This document shows positions 32,906 to 46,727 of a stretch of DNA of 64,000 nucleotides, one piece after another. The DNA lies in the NCBI GenBank assembly GCA_029216955.1, contig JANAVB010023996.1, positions 12,681,269 to 12,745,268 on the forward strand, in the 5' to 3' direction. This stretch comes from Iris pallida (taxonomy: Eukaryota > Streptophyta > Magnoliopsida > Asparagales > Iridaceae). The notes beneath the pieces were generated by a model. That model was not told the origin of the DNA. It made no database searches and saw only the letters and a program-made list of their open reading frames with translations. Position 1 is the stretch's first letter. Every line of letters starts with the position of its first letter. The position numbers were made by a program, and so were the translations under genes.

Positions 32906-35352
32906 TGAATGCATGTGTGTAAAAGGTTATAGGTTAAATCAGTTTATGGAAATACATACATACATACTTACCTTGTATACATGCATACATATATCATGTA
33001 TATTAACATATTGCATACATACATACATACATACTTAACATATTGCAAACATTCATTTCATTCATGCATCTATGCATTATCTGTATGTTTTATACATATG
33101 CATACATTATATATTCATATCATTTCATACATTAACATAGAGACATACAAACATGCACACATCATATATTTCATACCTTGCATTACCTTACATATCATGT
33201 TATATATTATCATTCATTCCTTTCATAATTTATATTATCTTTAAGTTGAATACATCATATATGGATACAAAACATTATCTTGCATGCTTGCATTCATATA
33301 TTACATTCTATATTACCTATATACATGTATTTTCTCCATTCATTCATGCTTGCATCATATACTCTACATTACCATACATATTATCATTATATATTGCATT
33401 ACAATATTTATTCATTATGCATTCATATCTATCATTACATATATCTTACATTCATATCTAGCATTCATTATATACTTTCATGCATACATTGTATATCATT
33501 CTTTCATTCATACATTGCTTATATGTATTATATTAATTGCATTCCTACATGCTTGCATTCAACCATATATATACATTAATGTAAAGAGAATTATATCATA
33601 TATATATCATTTCATTCATCTAACATATCATGCATTACATACTCTATATTCATTTAATATCCATACTACATAGGCTCATAGGTTACACAAAATATATATA
33701 TCGTATAGTCACTCTTCTACTTAAAACCAATACTATACCAATTGGGCATTCACTAAATTCTAGGATTAAAGTATGTCGTAGCCCTTTGTGTTAGCTTTCG
33801 AAACTTTAAACGGATCGCAATTTTGTGTCCGGAAGCTCCCAAAATCGCAAAAACACCGAAATACGTTCGTCTTTCGTATAGCTGACACTCAAATAATTCT
33901 ACAAAAAGTTACAGAAAGAATTTGGCTTATTAAAATATATATTTGGAAATCTAACTTCGATACAGTTCTTTTAAAAAAATGGGAGATAAATCGGAGTTCT
34001 AAGCTAAAACTTATGATATTTCTAAGTTACTTTGGTTAATAAAAACGTGGATAAAAATTATGACGAATTTGGGTTGGCCAAGATACTTGGATGCCAACAT
34101 AGGTATCCAAATGAAACTCATTCTAACCACCCTAACTAAGATCAATCCACTCTCTAACCATTCTAAAACTGAATTTAAATATCTATTTAAACTATTATCA
34201 TACATACATATCATTGGTGTCCTAATTTGGGATCTATCAAGTAGGACACAAGACACATATCTAAAATCCTCAAGAGAGCTCCAAATGGCCTCAAATTTGA
34301 ATCTAAATGTGACATATGCATGAGGATGCATCCTACGGATTCAAAACGAATTTATATGCAAAGGAAATCGATTTAGCGGATGGGTTTTACCTATTAGGAG
34401 TGGAATTCCAATAAAATCCTTCAGGACACGGCTCCGATACGAAGATCCCTCAAAGTGGACACTCTTCCTTGCACTCCTTTTCCAATCCGTGGTAGCACCC
34501 TTCCCTTGGAGAATGGGAATGATTGAGGGAAGGTTTGGTGAAGGAATGATTTGATTTGGAGATCAAATCAATGGGAAAGGCTCTCTAAAATTGGGAAAAG
34601 AACAAAAAAAAATAAAAGAGGCAAGATTGTAATAAATGAAATGAATCATTCTCCCCTAAAGGTGGCTGCCATAAAGAGTCCATTAGGGCTAATGGGAAAT
34701 GTCCTAATTGTCCCCCTCTAGTCTCATATGGTTAAGTCTAGACTAGATACAAATTTGGGGTCAAAATGATCTAGTTTTGAGTCTCTAACTTAGCCATTCT
34801 AACATGATAAAATTAGTTTAATTAACTAACTTAATGTTGGGTCTTGTGAGCCATGCTTAACTTAATATTAGGTCCCATCTAGAGTTTAAGCTACCCGGGT
34901 CCCAATACAAGTCGAAACGAGACGAAACTCAAATCCGACTAAACAAATCCAATAAAAACAATATTAAAAATATAAAATTTTCCCAAAATATTAAAATATG
35001 AAAAATGACCAAAATCATAATACATCAATTTAAATATTATTAAAATAATCTAAAATTCACCAATTAATCAAAATCCTAAATAATTCATGTCACAAAATGA
35101 CCAAAATACCCTTAGCCTAAAAAGTTGTAAATAGTCATTCTAATCACATGGTTAGGTCCCCATGGTCATGGTTAGTCTCTAGGCTCAACAGTTCTAAAGT
35201 TCACTATCTAACACATCAAAAATATAATTCACCAATTTTAAATAGTATTAAAGTAATTAAAAAAATTTCGTAAATCATAAATCCTATTATTAAATAATAA
35301 ACTTTTCCAAAAGTTCAAAATTGGCCTCATTTTAGAAAAGTAGGGTGCTACA
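32906..35352 (-). repeat. NA2 3' LTR, truncated
   Basis: In minus sense starts TGTAGCACCCTAC at 35352 after a polypurine tract. 32906-33700 is a TACAT/CATTCAT-rich low-complexity stretch of about 800 bases that opens chance frames in several phases. Matches 39697-42219 throughout. Confidence 0.85.
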
Positions 35353-35395
35353 AGTCTACCCTCCTTTGAAAATTTTATCCTCGAAATTAAGATGG
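35353..35395 (-). other. NA2 polypurine tract
   Basis: Minus strand: TTCGAGGATAAAATTTTC then AAAGGAGGGTAGACT up to the LTR start. This fixes the orientation of the element. Confidence 0.75.
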
Positions 35396-37989
35396 TCGTA
35401 CTTCTTCTATAGTCTCTTCCCCAACAATCATGGTCTCAGAACTTACCTAAATCATACGATTAAAAAGGACGGCATACAGGGTCATGGCATATGGTGGTAG
35501 TGAAAGTCTCATCTAGGTATACTAGTCATGCTAACCAAAATGGTCATAGGGTATCAAACATACAAGCAATCGGGGGTGTTAAACTGGAAAAAATACAGAA
35601 ATAACAATCATCAAAACTGTAAGGCAGTCTATCATCCTATATGAAAACTGGTACTTATCAAAAAATAAAATAAAGTTAACCACCAATTATCTATAAAGGG
35701 GTACAGAAAAAAATCAAAATCAAAAGATAAAGAATGAAAGTCAATTGTATTGAAATCCAATCACAATATATAGGATTCTCTTAATCCTGTAAAGACTAAA
35801 TTGTAAGTTCTAAAGGTTATGTGGTTCGTGTGTGTATGGGTGTATGTGGACATGTTCATATGGTTAGATAGTAGGCATGTGTGTATGTGAAATATACATG
35901 AAAGTGTATAGGAGGATTTGGGTTTCAAAACAATAGCTATAAAGTTACACTACTCATGGCATATTGGTTAAACAATCTACAATACACAAACTATTTATTC
36001 ATAACATGCATGGCTAACCATATATATTATATATATAAAGAGGTCGAGATTTAATTATGTATCTATATACATTATAACATGTATGCATAAATTCTATATA
36101 TATCTATATAGACATATGAACATAACATAGAGAGGAAGGGTTAGGTTTACATGGCAATGTATACTAAGTTAGGGTGTGTGTCCTTGTATAGGGTTATAGC
36201 TTTAGTATTGAAAGGTTAAACCCAGTTTTAGTTCAGCTATTTACATACAAAATCTAAAAATAAGCTAACATTTAAACCAGTGTAATATTAACATAATGCA
36301 GTTTCAGATTTTAGGGGTTTGAAACATCACAACCAACTCAATGCTCCAAACAATCCTAACATGATGGAGATAAAATCTTAACATACTATCCATATATTTA
36401 GCTACGCATACAGTTCAATATTATATATTAAATCTAAAATTGAACTAAACATTTGAAATCAATGTGAAAATGTTAACATGTATTCAGTTTTAGGATTTTA
36501 GAAAAATTCGAACATCAAACCAACCCATTGTTCATCACAACCACAACCTGACATGTAAGAATATAAAACCTAACAATATATCCCTACATACAACAATGTA
36601 TATAGCTCAAAATATTACATTAAAAAAAGAAAATTGAACTAACATTTGAAATCCAGTATTAAGGGTTAATATGCACACGGTCTTAGATTTGACAATTTCA
36701 AACACAAAACTCAACCAATTTCTTTAAGAATTGAAACCCTGTATATAACATACATGTGCAGTAATATAACAAAACTAATGACATAAAATTTATATTTAAA
36801 TTACGAATTTAAGCTGGAAAAGCAGAGAACCAGAAATACTGGGGTTTTGAGAAATTAAACATCAACATCATATTAATATGTATTTAGATAGGTTGGTAAT
36901 CAAAGTGTAGCATGCATACGTATCAGGCAGTGTCTGTGTCCACTATATATATTCTCATGTCCCAATATAAAAATCAAATTCCATATCAAGACCAACATTT
37001 AGATTCCTACCAAGATTGCAAAGTAGGTGATTGATGTAATCAAGACAGTTTTATTATTATTAGTATTTAATACGAGAATAATAGCAAGAAGAAAATAACG
37101 ATAAAATCTGCTCTGTTTATCTGTTTAAAAGAAGAAACCATTTTGAAACCATATCTATAATATTAAATCCAAGATAAGGTCTAGCAAAATCATCGATTCA
37201 TTATATTAAGAAAAAATTCATAGAAAGGAGTTACACAAGGTTTATAATAACAGCTAAAGCTACTCCTAAGTTAACAATGAGAAGCGAAACAAAACAAAAC
37301 AACAATAATTCTTTTTTTTTGAATGACTGAAACAAAAGTAGAGAAAACATGTTCAAAAGCATTTAAGGTACAATCTGATAATCATATGCGTCTATCCAAA
37401 ATTATGGTACTCTAAATCTTCGTCATACTAGTAAGCAAGGCTACGACAATTACAAAGTCCTCGACTTAGGCACATACCTCTAGAATCATGGTATTTTAAA
37501 AATTTTGCATGTCGCTAGCTTGGCTGCAAAAACCTTAAATTTCCACACCCAAGAAATATATCCAAAATCAGACAATATGTCCTCACCATGCTGGCTAATG
37601 TGACTATAGAAGACTAGATTCCATAATTTAGATGACCTAGCCCATATAATTTTATCTTGACAAAAATTAAATTAAATCAACAATAGATACCCAAAAATCA
37701 AATTTATCAACGAACATCAAGATTCAAAAATGAACAAAAATCTATCAAGTCAAATAAATACAAACTCGAATTCAACAATAATCCATCAAAATCAAATTCA
37801 ACAACAGAAAGTAAAGATAAATCAAATCAAGGGAAGAAGAGTTTTCAAATCCAAGTTAAAATAAGATTCTCAAGGGTCGTCCCAGGAATCTCTCAAGGGA
37901 TCCTAACTGTGATTGAGTACCTTCAAAAATATTCTAATCCTACTGCAGGCTGTAGTGGTACTCTAGTTCGAATACCACTACAAAAATTT
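35396..37989. repeat. NA2 non-coding interior with diverged ~185-bp repeats
   Basis: No coding frame. Three diverged units start near 36250, 36431 and 36626, each with AAATCTAAAATTGAACTAAC-like sequence, then CAGTTTTAGGATTTTAG-like and CATCAAACCAACCC-like words. Spacing is about 181 and 195 bases. The remaining sequence is AT-rich (37000-37900) with no pattern I can name. Confidence 0.55.
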
Positions 37990-38016
37990 GACCTGCATGG
38001 GCCACCACTAAAAACG
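37990..38016 (-). other. NA2 primer-site position, non-canonical
   Basis: Directly inside the 5' LTR the minus strand reads CGTTTTTA followed by GTGGTGGCCCATGCAGGTC. No TGGTATCAGAGC is present. The same 19-base block stands at this position in Tek1, TG1 and C1. Confidence 0.6.
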
Positions 38017-39227
38017 TATCACGACCCGCACTCTAGAGTAAGGGCACGAGAAGTGGGTACGTCCAGCCTACGTCGCAGTGTCGGTAGTAGGACGCTGTCC
38101 TAGGTCACAACATCTAACAATATAATGCTAAGCAGTTTATACTCCCCGTATGGGGGTAACATTGCAGAATGTAAACTCAATCACAACTAAGGAAGAACAT
38201 GATATAAGATAGATAAAACATGAAATCCAAAAGAGATACAGTAGATAGAAGTCTAGTGTCTAAGATACACAAACCCAGAAATATATCTCAAAGCTCAAAT
38301 ACAGTAATCCATAAATACAACTCAAGACAACTGAAAATAAGCTATAAGCAAAACTCTAGCTATCTATACAACCTCTACTGTGTCTCCTCTAGGCTAGCAG
38401 GCAACCTCCAGGCTATCTGTAAAATTTATTAACAGTTCCAGTCAGGACAGGAGCGAGCACAGTACATCTCAACAGATCATAGCAAGTTAGAAAATATAAT
38501 CATGCAGTAAAGTAAGATACAGGTACTGAAAGAAATACAGTATATAAATAGAGAGAGAACTGTAATAGAAATATCTACTATACATAGAGAACTAACAGTG
38601 GCTAGTGAGTTAGAGTACAATATAGACATGTAAATGGCATAGGATGATTCTGATGAGATCACTACGGAATAATTCTGATGAGATACTACTTGGATATTAT
38701 TTACATGTCCACTTCTACTCCTCCGTACCCCCAATCAATACACAAGGATCCAGCCAGGTTATGTTATGATTCATGGAACGGCCCCCAAAGGGTGGTACAT
38801 GATAGTCCCATAAATAGGGATTCTAGGAAGCCCAATAAATAGAGATTCAAGGAAGACTCTGTGATCATGAGAGCACATGTCACAAGTGATTCAATGAACC
38901 AATGAAGTATAGTGATACACCATGTAAGTGAAACGCACAGAACATGAAGTATCCGATGCTCCCTGAGGGGATAACATCTCAAGAAAGGATCCATATAGTA
39001 CTAATCCGTGTGACCAACGTGACAGTATCAAGTAAAGTAATTTAAAGCAGAAAAATAATTCTAAGCAGGATATAAAATAATCAGAGAATGTACTCGCCTG
39101 GTGTCTGAATGTCCAAAGTAATTATACTGTCCGAGGAAAGGTGTCTTGCTTCTAATCAGAACAGCACAAGTCACAACAAGTCCAAAATGGCAGTATGAAG
39201 TTCTACTATGCATTCTACATGATTCTA

Positions 39228-39334
39228 GGTCAATCTAGACCAAAGTTAACTCTTGGTCAACTTGGTCAACCCTGAAAGTCAAACCTATGTCAACTATGGT
39301 CAAACTAGGTCTAACAAATCTAAATTAGGTCAAA
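39228..39334 (-). promoter_or_regulatory. Cluster of seven TTGAC words in NA2 LTR
   Basis: Seven GTCAA on + (TTGAC on the element strand), at 39230, 39256, 39265, 39278, 39289, 39300 and 39329; five are TTGACC. TTGAC is the core of the WRKY W-box. Its distance to any TATA box is unknown, so a regulatory role is inference. Confidence 0.35.
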
Positions 39335-40259
39335 TAAGTTATTCTAGGTCTAAACAAACTAAGTATATGCAAATCAAGTATCCAAGATAGCTACTAACTC
39401 ATAGCCTAAGTCATTTGTTAAACCAAGCACAAAACTAAACCATAAGCTAACAAGGCACATAAACTTAGTCATATAATGTATATATATTATTCACAATCAC
39501 ACATTCATATACATAGATATATATAGGAAAGCTATATATATAGGCACATACATATATATAGAGAGAGAAATAGAGGTAAAAGAGTAAGTGAGTATGTGTG
39601 TGTTTGGCATGTGTGTGAAAGAATATGTGTTAATGTTCTAAAATTTAGTGATAGGTAGGTGTATTTGACATAGGATACATGATGTCAAAGGGTGTTTGAA
39701 TGCATGTGTGTAAAAGGTTATAGGTTAACTCAGTTTATGGAAATACATACATACATACTTACCTTGTATACATGCATACATAGATATCATGTATATTACA
39801 TTTACATGATACATATATGTATACTTGTATTATATTATACTTACATTCATGCATATTAGATACTTGTATTTATATTAACATATTATAAACATTCATTTTA
39901 TTCATGCATCTATGCATTACCTACATGTTTTATACATATGCATACATTGTATATTCATATCATTTCATACATTAACATAGAGACATACAAACATGCACAC
40001 ATTATATATTTCATACCTTGCATTACCTTACATATCATGTTATATATTATCATTCATTCCTTTCATAATTTGCATTATTTTTAAGTTGAATACATCATAT
40101 ATGGATACATTATATTATCTTGCATGCTTGCATTCATATTACCTATATACATATATTTTCTCCATTCATTCATGCTTGCATCATATACTCTACATTACCA
40201 TACATGTTATCATTATATATTGCATTACAATATTTATACATTATGCACTCATATCTATC

Positions 40260-40261
<2 letters not shown>

Positions 40262-40308
<47 letters not shown>
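40262..40308. repeat. (TA)n microsatellite
   Basis: About 23 uninterrupted TA units. The matching place in the 3' LTR (33436) has only ACATATATC, so the run expanded after the LTRs separated. Confidence 0.95.
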
Positions 40309-40310
<2 letters not shown>

Positions 40311-42219
40311 TGTATTCATATCTAGCATTCATTATATACTTTCATGCATACATTGTATATCATTCTTTCATTCATGCATTGCTTATATGCATTATATTAA
40401 TTGCATTCCTACATGCTTGCATTCAACCATATATATACATTAATGTAAAGAGAATATATATTATATATATATCATTTTATTCATCTAACATATCATGTAT
40501 TACATACTCTATATTTATTTAATATAAATACTATATAGGCTCATAGGTTACACAAAATACATATATCGTATAGTCACTCTTCTACTTAAAACCAATACTG
40601 TACCAATTGGGCATTTACTAAATTCTAGGATTAAATTATGTCGTAACCCTTTGTGTTAGCTTTCCGTAACTTTAAACGGATCGTATTTTCGTGTCCGGAA
40701 GCTCCCGGAATCGCAAAAACACCGAAATGCATTCGTCTTTCGTACAGTTGACACTAAAATAATTTTACAGAAAGTTACAGAAAGAATTTGGCTTATTAAA
40801 ATATATATTTGGAAAGCTAACTTTGATACGGTTCTTTTAAAAAAATGGAAGATAAATCGGAGTTCTAAGCTAAAAGTTATGACATTTCTAAGTTACTTTG
40901 GTTAATAAAAACGTGGATAAAAATTATGACGAATTTGGGTTGGCCAAGATACATGTATACCAACATAGGTATCCAAATGAAACTCATTCTAACCATCCTA
41001 ACTAAGATCAATCTACTCTCTAACCATTCTACAACCAAATTTAAATATCTATTTAAACTATTATCATACATACATATCATGGGTGTCCTAATTTGGGATC
41101 TATCAAGTAGGACACAAGACACATATCTAAAATCCTCAAGAGAGCTCCAAATGGCATCAAATTTTAATCTAAATGGGACATATGCATGAGGATGCATCCT
41201 ACGGATTCAAAACTAATTTATATGCAAAGGAAATCGATTTAGAGGATAGATTTTACCTATTGGGAGTGGAATCCCAATGAAATCCTTTAGGACACAGCTC
41301 CGATACGAAGATCCCTCAAAGTGGACACTCCTCCTTGCACTCATCTTCCAATCCTTGGTAGCACCCTTCCCTTGGAGAATAGGAATGATTGAGGGAAGGT
41401 TTGGTGAAGGAATGATTTGATTTGGAGATTAAATCAATGGGAAGGCTCTCTAAAATTGGTGAAGAACAAAATGAAAATAAAAGAGGCAAAATTGTAATGA
41501 ATGAAATGAATCATTCTCCCCTAAAGGTGGCTGCCATAAAGAGTCCATTAGGGCTAATGGGAAATGTCCTAATTGCCACTCTTTAGTCTCATATGGTTAA
41601 GTCTAGACTAGGTTAATGTTTGGGGTCAAAATGATCTAGTTTTGAGTCTCTAACTTAACCATTCTAACATGATAAAAATTAGTTTAATTAACTAACTTAA
41701 TGTTGGGTCTTGTGAGCCATGCTTAACTTAATATTGGGTCCCATCTAGAGTTTAAGCTACCCGGATCACAATACATGTCGAAACGAGACGAAACTCAAAC
41801 CCGACTAAACAAATCCAATAAAAATAATATTAAAAATATAAAATTTTCCCAAAATATAAAATATGAAAAATAACCAAAATCATAATACATCAATTTAAAT
41901 ATTATTAAAATAATCTAAAATTCACCAATTAATTAAAATTCTAAATAATTCAAAAGTCACAAAATGACCAAAATACCCTTAGCCTAAAAAGTTGTAAATA
42001 GTCATTCTAATCACATGGTTAGGTCCCCATGGTCATGGTTAGTCTCTAGGCTCAACAGTTCTAAAGTTCACTATCTAACACATTAAAATTATAATTCACC
42101 AATTTTAAATAGTATTAAATTAATTAAAAAAATTCCCATAAATCATAAATCCTATTATTAAATAATAAACTTTTAAAAAAGTTCAAAAATACTCTCATTT
42201 TAGAAAAGTGGGTGTTACA

Positions 42220-44458
42220 CCTATAGAGGTGCTCAACGGTCCTACACCATGGGCTTGCACAAGCCATATCTATGACTCGGACAAACCATATCTCAATACC
42301 AAGTTATCATACCTAGACACAATATAACTATCCAATAAGTCAACGCACTTAATAATATGTGTCAAGGCCATAGAAGTTATATCAATAACTTCACTACTAA
42401 AGGTAAGTCCATAAATTCTAAGTCAACACACGCACCACAAGTCATCGATGACAGCATCAACGACACCTAAGCCAAACTTGGTTGCACACCACTATAATTG
42501 TAACCAACAAAAAGAATAGAAATAGATAGCATAATTTAAACAATAAACAAAGGTAAGGTATCTTGCCTGGATTGACAACAAAAGTATTGAATATCGGTCC
42601 AGCTCCAACTGTTGCAACCGACTAATTACGATCCCTTAGAAGTATAAAATAAAATAATAAGTATTACCACAAGACTTACCATATCTATATACTTACCTTA
42701 GACTAAACTAGTCACAAAATAGTCAACTAGTCTATACTAGAACTCTACCATATATAGCAATAAGTTAGAACAGAAAAATAATATTTATATATCATAAATA
42801 TGTGCTTTAAAATTTTGAAAAATATTGATATTAAATTTTGAATATATATAATATAAATATCTTTTAGAAAAAATACATCAAATCGCTATATTTAAGTACC
42901 AACACAACATTCCACATAGAATTTTAATTCAGAAGCAAAAATATGAGAAAAATATAAAAACTATTTATTCTAGAATAAATCAGAATAATTATTATTAAAT
43001 ATGATTTTTCATCTAAATTTATCATATTTATATCATATTTAAATCCTATGAAAGTTTGGAATCAAATAGATGGGTTTTGATCGGTGTGTCGGTGTCCGAA
43101 AATTGATAAAAAAAAGTGATGACATATCAACATAAAATTCTTTGAAATTTTTACAAAAAATGATTCTATATGGTAGATATATATGTTATAAATCTTATCA
43201 AGGTTTTGTTTCAGATCAAACGGGATTTGAAGTCGTCAGGAAAGTCATCACACCAAAAATGGTCAATTCTCGACACATTTCTGTGCAACGAACGCCATGG
43301 GCAAATGGAGCAGATCGGTATGAGTTAGCGATTAAACATCATAGAAGACATGTGGATCTATCCACCAGATTTGGTTTTAGGTGAAATTGATTTGAAAAAC
43401 TATTTAAAACCTATTATAGAAGATGACAAACATGTTGGTTCGCACTGAATTATGCTGCTTGAATAGGCTAACTTTTAGGGGTATTTTGGTGTACTAGAAG
43501 GGGTTGTGGACGTGTAAGGTTCGATAGGATTGCAGAGGGTCATGTCAGCTTCACAACGAATATTCATAGACATAAAGAAGGTCGAGTAGGGGTCAAAACT
43601 GTTGTTACGTCACAAGGTGTCTCAGACGGCCAAGGCTTAACGTAGTTTCGCGATTGGAAAGGTGGGGAGTAGGGGTGGTTGTTTTAGGATTTTGATATAT
43701 AAGATTTTTGCCTCATATATTAGGATTCATATGGAGGAGGTTTGGATTGATTTAGTGGATATTTGGTCATCTAATCAACAAATATGGCAACATGGGTTAG
43801 TAGGTTTCCATATTTGGAAATGTGAAAGATTGAGTCAATGAAGTATGGGTTTAATGCATGTGGACTTCTATTAAATATCCAAAAATCAATTAAATATAAT
43901 TCTATGATGGTTTATCACCCTAGAGTGGTCCCCACTAAGTTAGGTTAGATAGGGTTAAGTCCCGAAAATATTTCCAACAGAAGTGAACACCGAAACGACT
44001 ATAAACAGGCCTTATGTGCAATTTAAAAATAGGTAGCACATAAGAACTTAATTGAGTGGGACACCATAGGCATGTGTGTAGTAGTTTCAAAATAGGTCAA
44101 AATTATATCTTAGGTCATTTAGATTGGATCGATGTCGAGTCCCGAATAAGTTGAAAAGTACAACAAGTTTTACGGTAGATAACCTTTTGGCCTAAGTTGA
44201 CCCAAAAGTTCTGTGACACAAATAGAAAACAAGAAAACATATTTGAGTGGGACATGATATATTAAATTGAAGATAAACTTGTCTAGATCAAAACTCATGA
44301 AGAAAGTTTCTAGAGGTTGGCATTTTTTGTGCTCCAAAAATTAAAGCTACGGAAAAGAATATTTAATGATAAAAAATAATAGTGCAAAAATATCTATTAA
44401 TAAATATACTAACAAAATAATAATAAAAATATATCTCTAAAAATCTAGGGGGTTTACA
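42220..44458 (-). repeat. TG1 3' LTR, truncated
   Basis: In minus sense starts TGTAAACCCCCTAG at 44458. 42481-44458 aligns with 47928-49907. The left end breaks at the NA2 LTR. No gene. Confidence 0.85.
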
Positions 44459-45192
44459 ACCTACCCCCTTAAATAATTTCGTCCTCAAAATTATTCTAAC
44501 TCATTGTATATGGAAACTAACCATATAAGATTCGTAGAAGATTCTAATACTAATGATTCTAAGTCGTCGTACTATAGGTTTAATATATTCATAAACACAT
44601 ATCCTATCATTGAAGTAATATGTCACCACTATATTAAACAAAGAAAATAGATGCTATATCGCATTAAGGTAGAAATACATCCTATGGCTAGTTTTAGGCT
44701 ACAGAACATTGTATCACAATTTCGGTTCATAGGCAATCATAGCACAATAGCCTAACCCTATAACCAAAAAAGGACAAAGGGTGAACCCAGTACCATGATA
44801 GTCCATGTCCTCCGGCTGCTAATAGAAGGAATAGATTACCATTAGTCAACCTTATTATTGGCCAATCATCCCTGATATATAGTAATCTCCCTAGTACTTC
44901 TACCTACCAGACACTATAGGAGATAATTATGGGATTCTATCCACCTTAGCTATTTACCTAGTCCTATCAAACATTAATTCATATCTTCTCCCAATAAGAA
45001 TTTTTTAATTCTTAGACAATGATGAAGTAACTATTTTATACATGGCTATATACTACTATAGATAATACTAAGGTATTCAAACAATATAACTATAACAATG
45101 GTACCTGGAATAGGCACACATGTAGGTAGCTCTCTAAGTGGTACGATAGTGTAGACCTGACCTTGTGTCTGCGCTCCTTCATGGTTTATGGA
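44459..45192 (-). other. TG1 polypurine tract and pre-LTR spacer
   Basis: The tract is at 44459-44495: minus strand GAGGACGAAATTATTT then AAGGGGGTAGGT. The spacer from 44496 to 45192 shows no coding frame or repeat. Confidence 0.65.
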
Positions 45193-46502
45193 TCAATGGA
45201 ACTGGGCCTCATGTGGTGGCAAGGGTAGTCCTCTCTGGTGTCCTTCTGGTGTTTGGGATGACGGCAGTTCAAATGCTAGAACGGGTGGCTTAGGTCCTTG
45301 AGGTACTACTGGTTGCTGTTGTATCTCCAACCCTCTGTCCCGATGCTGTGGACACTTATTGGCTTGGTGTTGATCAGATCTGCATATCAGACGCCGACCT
45401 AGTCTTCTTCTGTAGTCATTCTGAACATACCCCTTCTTGTCATAGTAGTGACAAGTCGGGAGTTCCTTTGCTGGATACAGGGTGACCCTCTGCTGATGAA
45501 GTCCTCTTTGCTTCTCTTTAGCTGGTACGGCAGTGGTAGTAGGGTGCTTCGGAAGCACTGGGTCTGGGTCTTTATTGATAGCCTCCTGGAGACGGGCTTC
45601 TGCTAACACCTCGACGTATAAAACTCTGGACTGCGTTGTAGTATACCTCTGGAGCTTCTTCCTCAATTCATGACGAAACCTTCGTGCCTTCTCCACTTCG
45701 TTTGGTATCAAAATGGTACCGAACCTACTGAGACGACTGAATATAGCATCATACTCGACTATAGTCATATTTTCCTGCTTGAGATGGAGAAACTGATCAT
45801 AGAGAGCATCTCAAACTAAAGCGGGGAAGTATTTTGCTTTGAAATATTCCAAGAACTGTTTCTAAATCTGACCTCTGCCGATGTCTCACTCGATCGACTC
45901 CCACCAGTGATGTGTATTTCCTTCAAGCTGAGTCCTCACAGCCACCATCTATAAGTCTTCTGTCAGTTGCAAAGCGTCTAGAAGCTTTTGGGTACTGATC
46001 ATCACTCGGTGATCTCCTCTAGCATCTCCTTGCCTTCAAATGGCTTCGAGTTCATCTGTCGAGATAGCCTTTGATCGTGCCTACTGGCTGAACGGGTGCC
46101 GATGCAGGTACTGGTATAGGTGCTAGTGCTGTCAGCCTCTCCAAGATCATCATCAAGCTCTGTCTTATGGCCTCCGTCTATTGCATCTGCTGCTGCATCA
46201 TGGTTTGGAAGAATTAAAACATCTGGGTCTGGCCATCCGACTGAGGCATCTGAGGCACCGGTCCATAAGTCGGCTGCTACAGATATACTGCATGTGATAT
46301 CTGTTGCGAGAAGTGGAGGCAAAGGATCCTCCTGCTGCATTTGAGTCTACAAAGTCTGGCCCTCTTGCTGCAGCGATTATGCGACTACCATAGGGGTTGT
46401 CGGGTGTGCCGAAACCAGCCTTGGGGTTTAGTCCTCGTGTGCACCTTGAGTTCTGCCATAGCTAGGAGTGGCGTCGTTGGTCGGGTCGACTCCATTAGCC
46501 AT
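45193..46502 (-). pseudogene. TG1 gag, broken
   Basis: Starts at the ATG at 46502 with MANGVDPTNDATPSYG but meets a stop after about 24 codons. 46340-46002 is a decayed N-terminal part. The frame 45768-45193 is open for 191 codons: VEYDAIFSRLSRFGTILIPN and KARRFRHELRKKLQRYTTTQ are the retrotransposon gag core, followed by a degenerate zinc region (CHYYDKKGYVQNDYRRR, then CRSDQHQANKCP). The last cysteine/histidine set is incomplete. It ends in a stop with no protease after it. Family: chromovirus gag. Confidence 0.8.
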
Positions 46503-46727
46503 AGGTCCACTGTATAGATTTATCTATTTATAGAAAAAAATCTTCATGAGGACGGTACAAAAACAAGCATGATGCATGATAAGAGAGGAAGAATTTTGAT
46601 TTCAAAGGAGATAAATAAATAAGTGGATGAGATTCCTAGTACTCCTTAAACCTAATTATAGGCTCGACTTGGTATAATAATGTAACCAAAGCGACAAACT
46701 CGACCTGCATGGGCTACCACAAAAGCA
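46503..46727 (-). other. TG1 leader and non-canonical primer-site block
   Basis: Minus strand directly inside the LTR (46728): TGCTTTT then GTGGTAGCCCATGCAGGTC. The rest of the leader runs to the gag ATG and has no feature. Confidence 0.5.

Larger units (their letters stand above)
32906..42219 (-). mobile_element. NA2: long-LTR element without coding interior
   Basis: In minus orientation: 5' LTR 38017-42219, interior 35353-38016, 3' LTR 32906-35352. The 3' LTR lacks its last 1.7 kb and is joined to C1. Flanks are CTGTA on the left and CCTAT on the right, so no target duplication, as expected after truncation. The 2.66-kb interior shows no gag or pol motif. The LTR of 4.2 kb is unusually long. 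Confidence 0.8.
38017..42219 (-). repeat. NA2 5' LTR (4.2 kb)
   Basis: In minus sense starts TGTAACACCCACT at 42219 and ends GTGCGGGTCGTGATA at 38017 (expected ...TGACA). The part 38017-39696 is not present in the 3' LTR copy. Contains the TTGAC cluster, the low-complexity stretch, and a (TA)n run. A related terminal scrap is at 50638. Confidence 0.75.

Noticed and set aside
32981..33673. Long overlapping + frames of Tyr/Ile/His-rich protein
   Set aside because: They arise from TACAT/CATTCAT low-complexity DNA; several phases are open at once and the copy at 39993-40522 changes phase by microsatellite expansion. Not proteins.
34011..34331. 106-codon minus frame, also kept at 40877-41197
   Set aside because: It is repeated only because both NA2 LTRs contain it; no domain, no start context, and changes between copies do not favour silent sites by eye.
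32901..42224. Target duplication for NA2
   Set aside because: Flanks CTGTA and CCTAT do not match; the left LTR is truncated, so none is expected.
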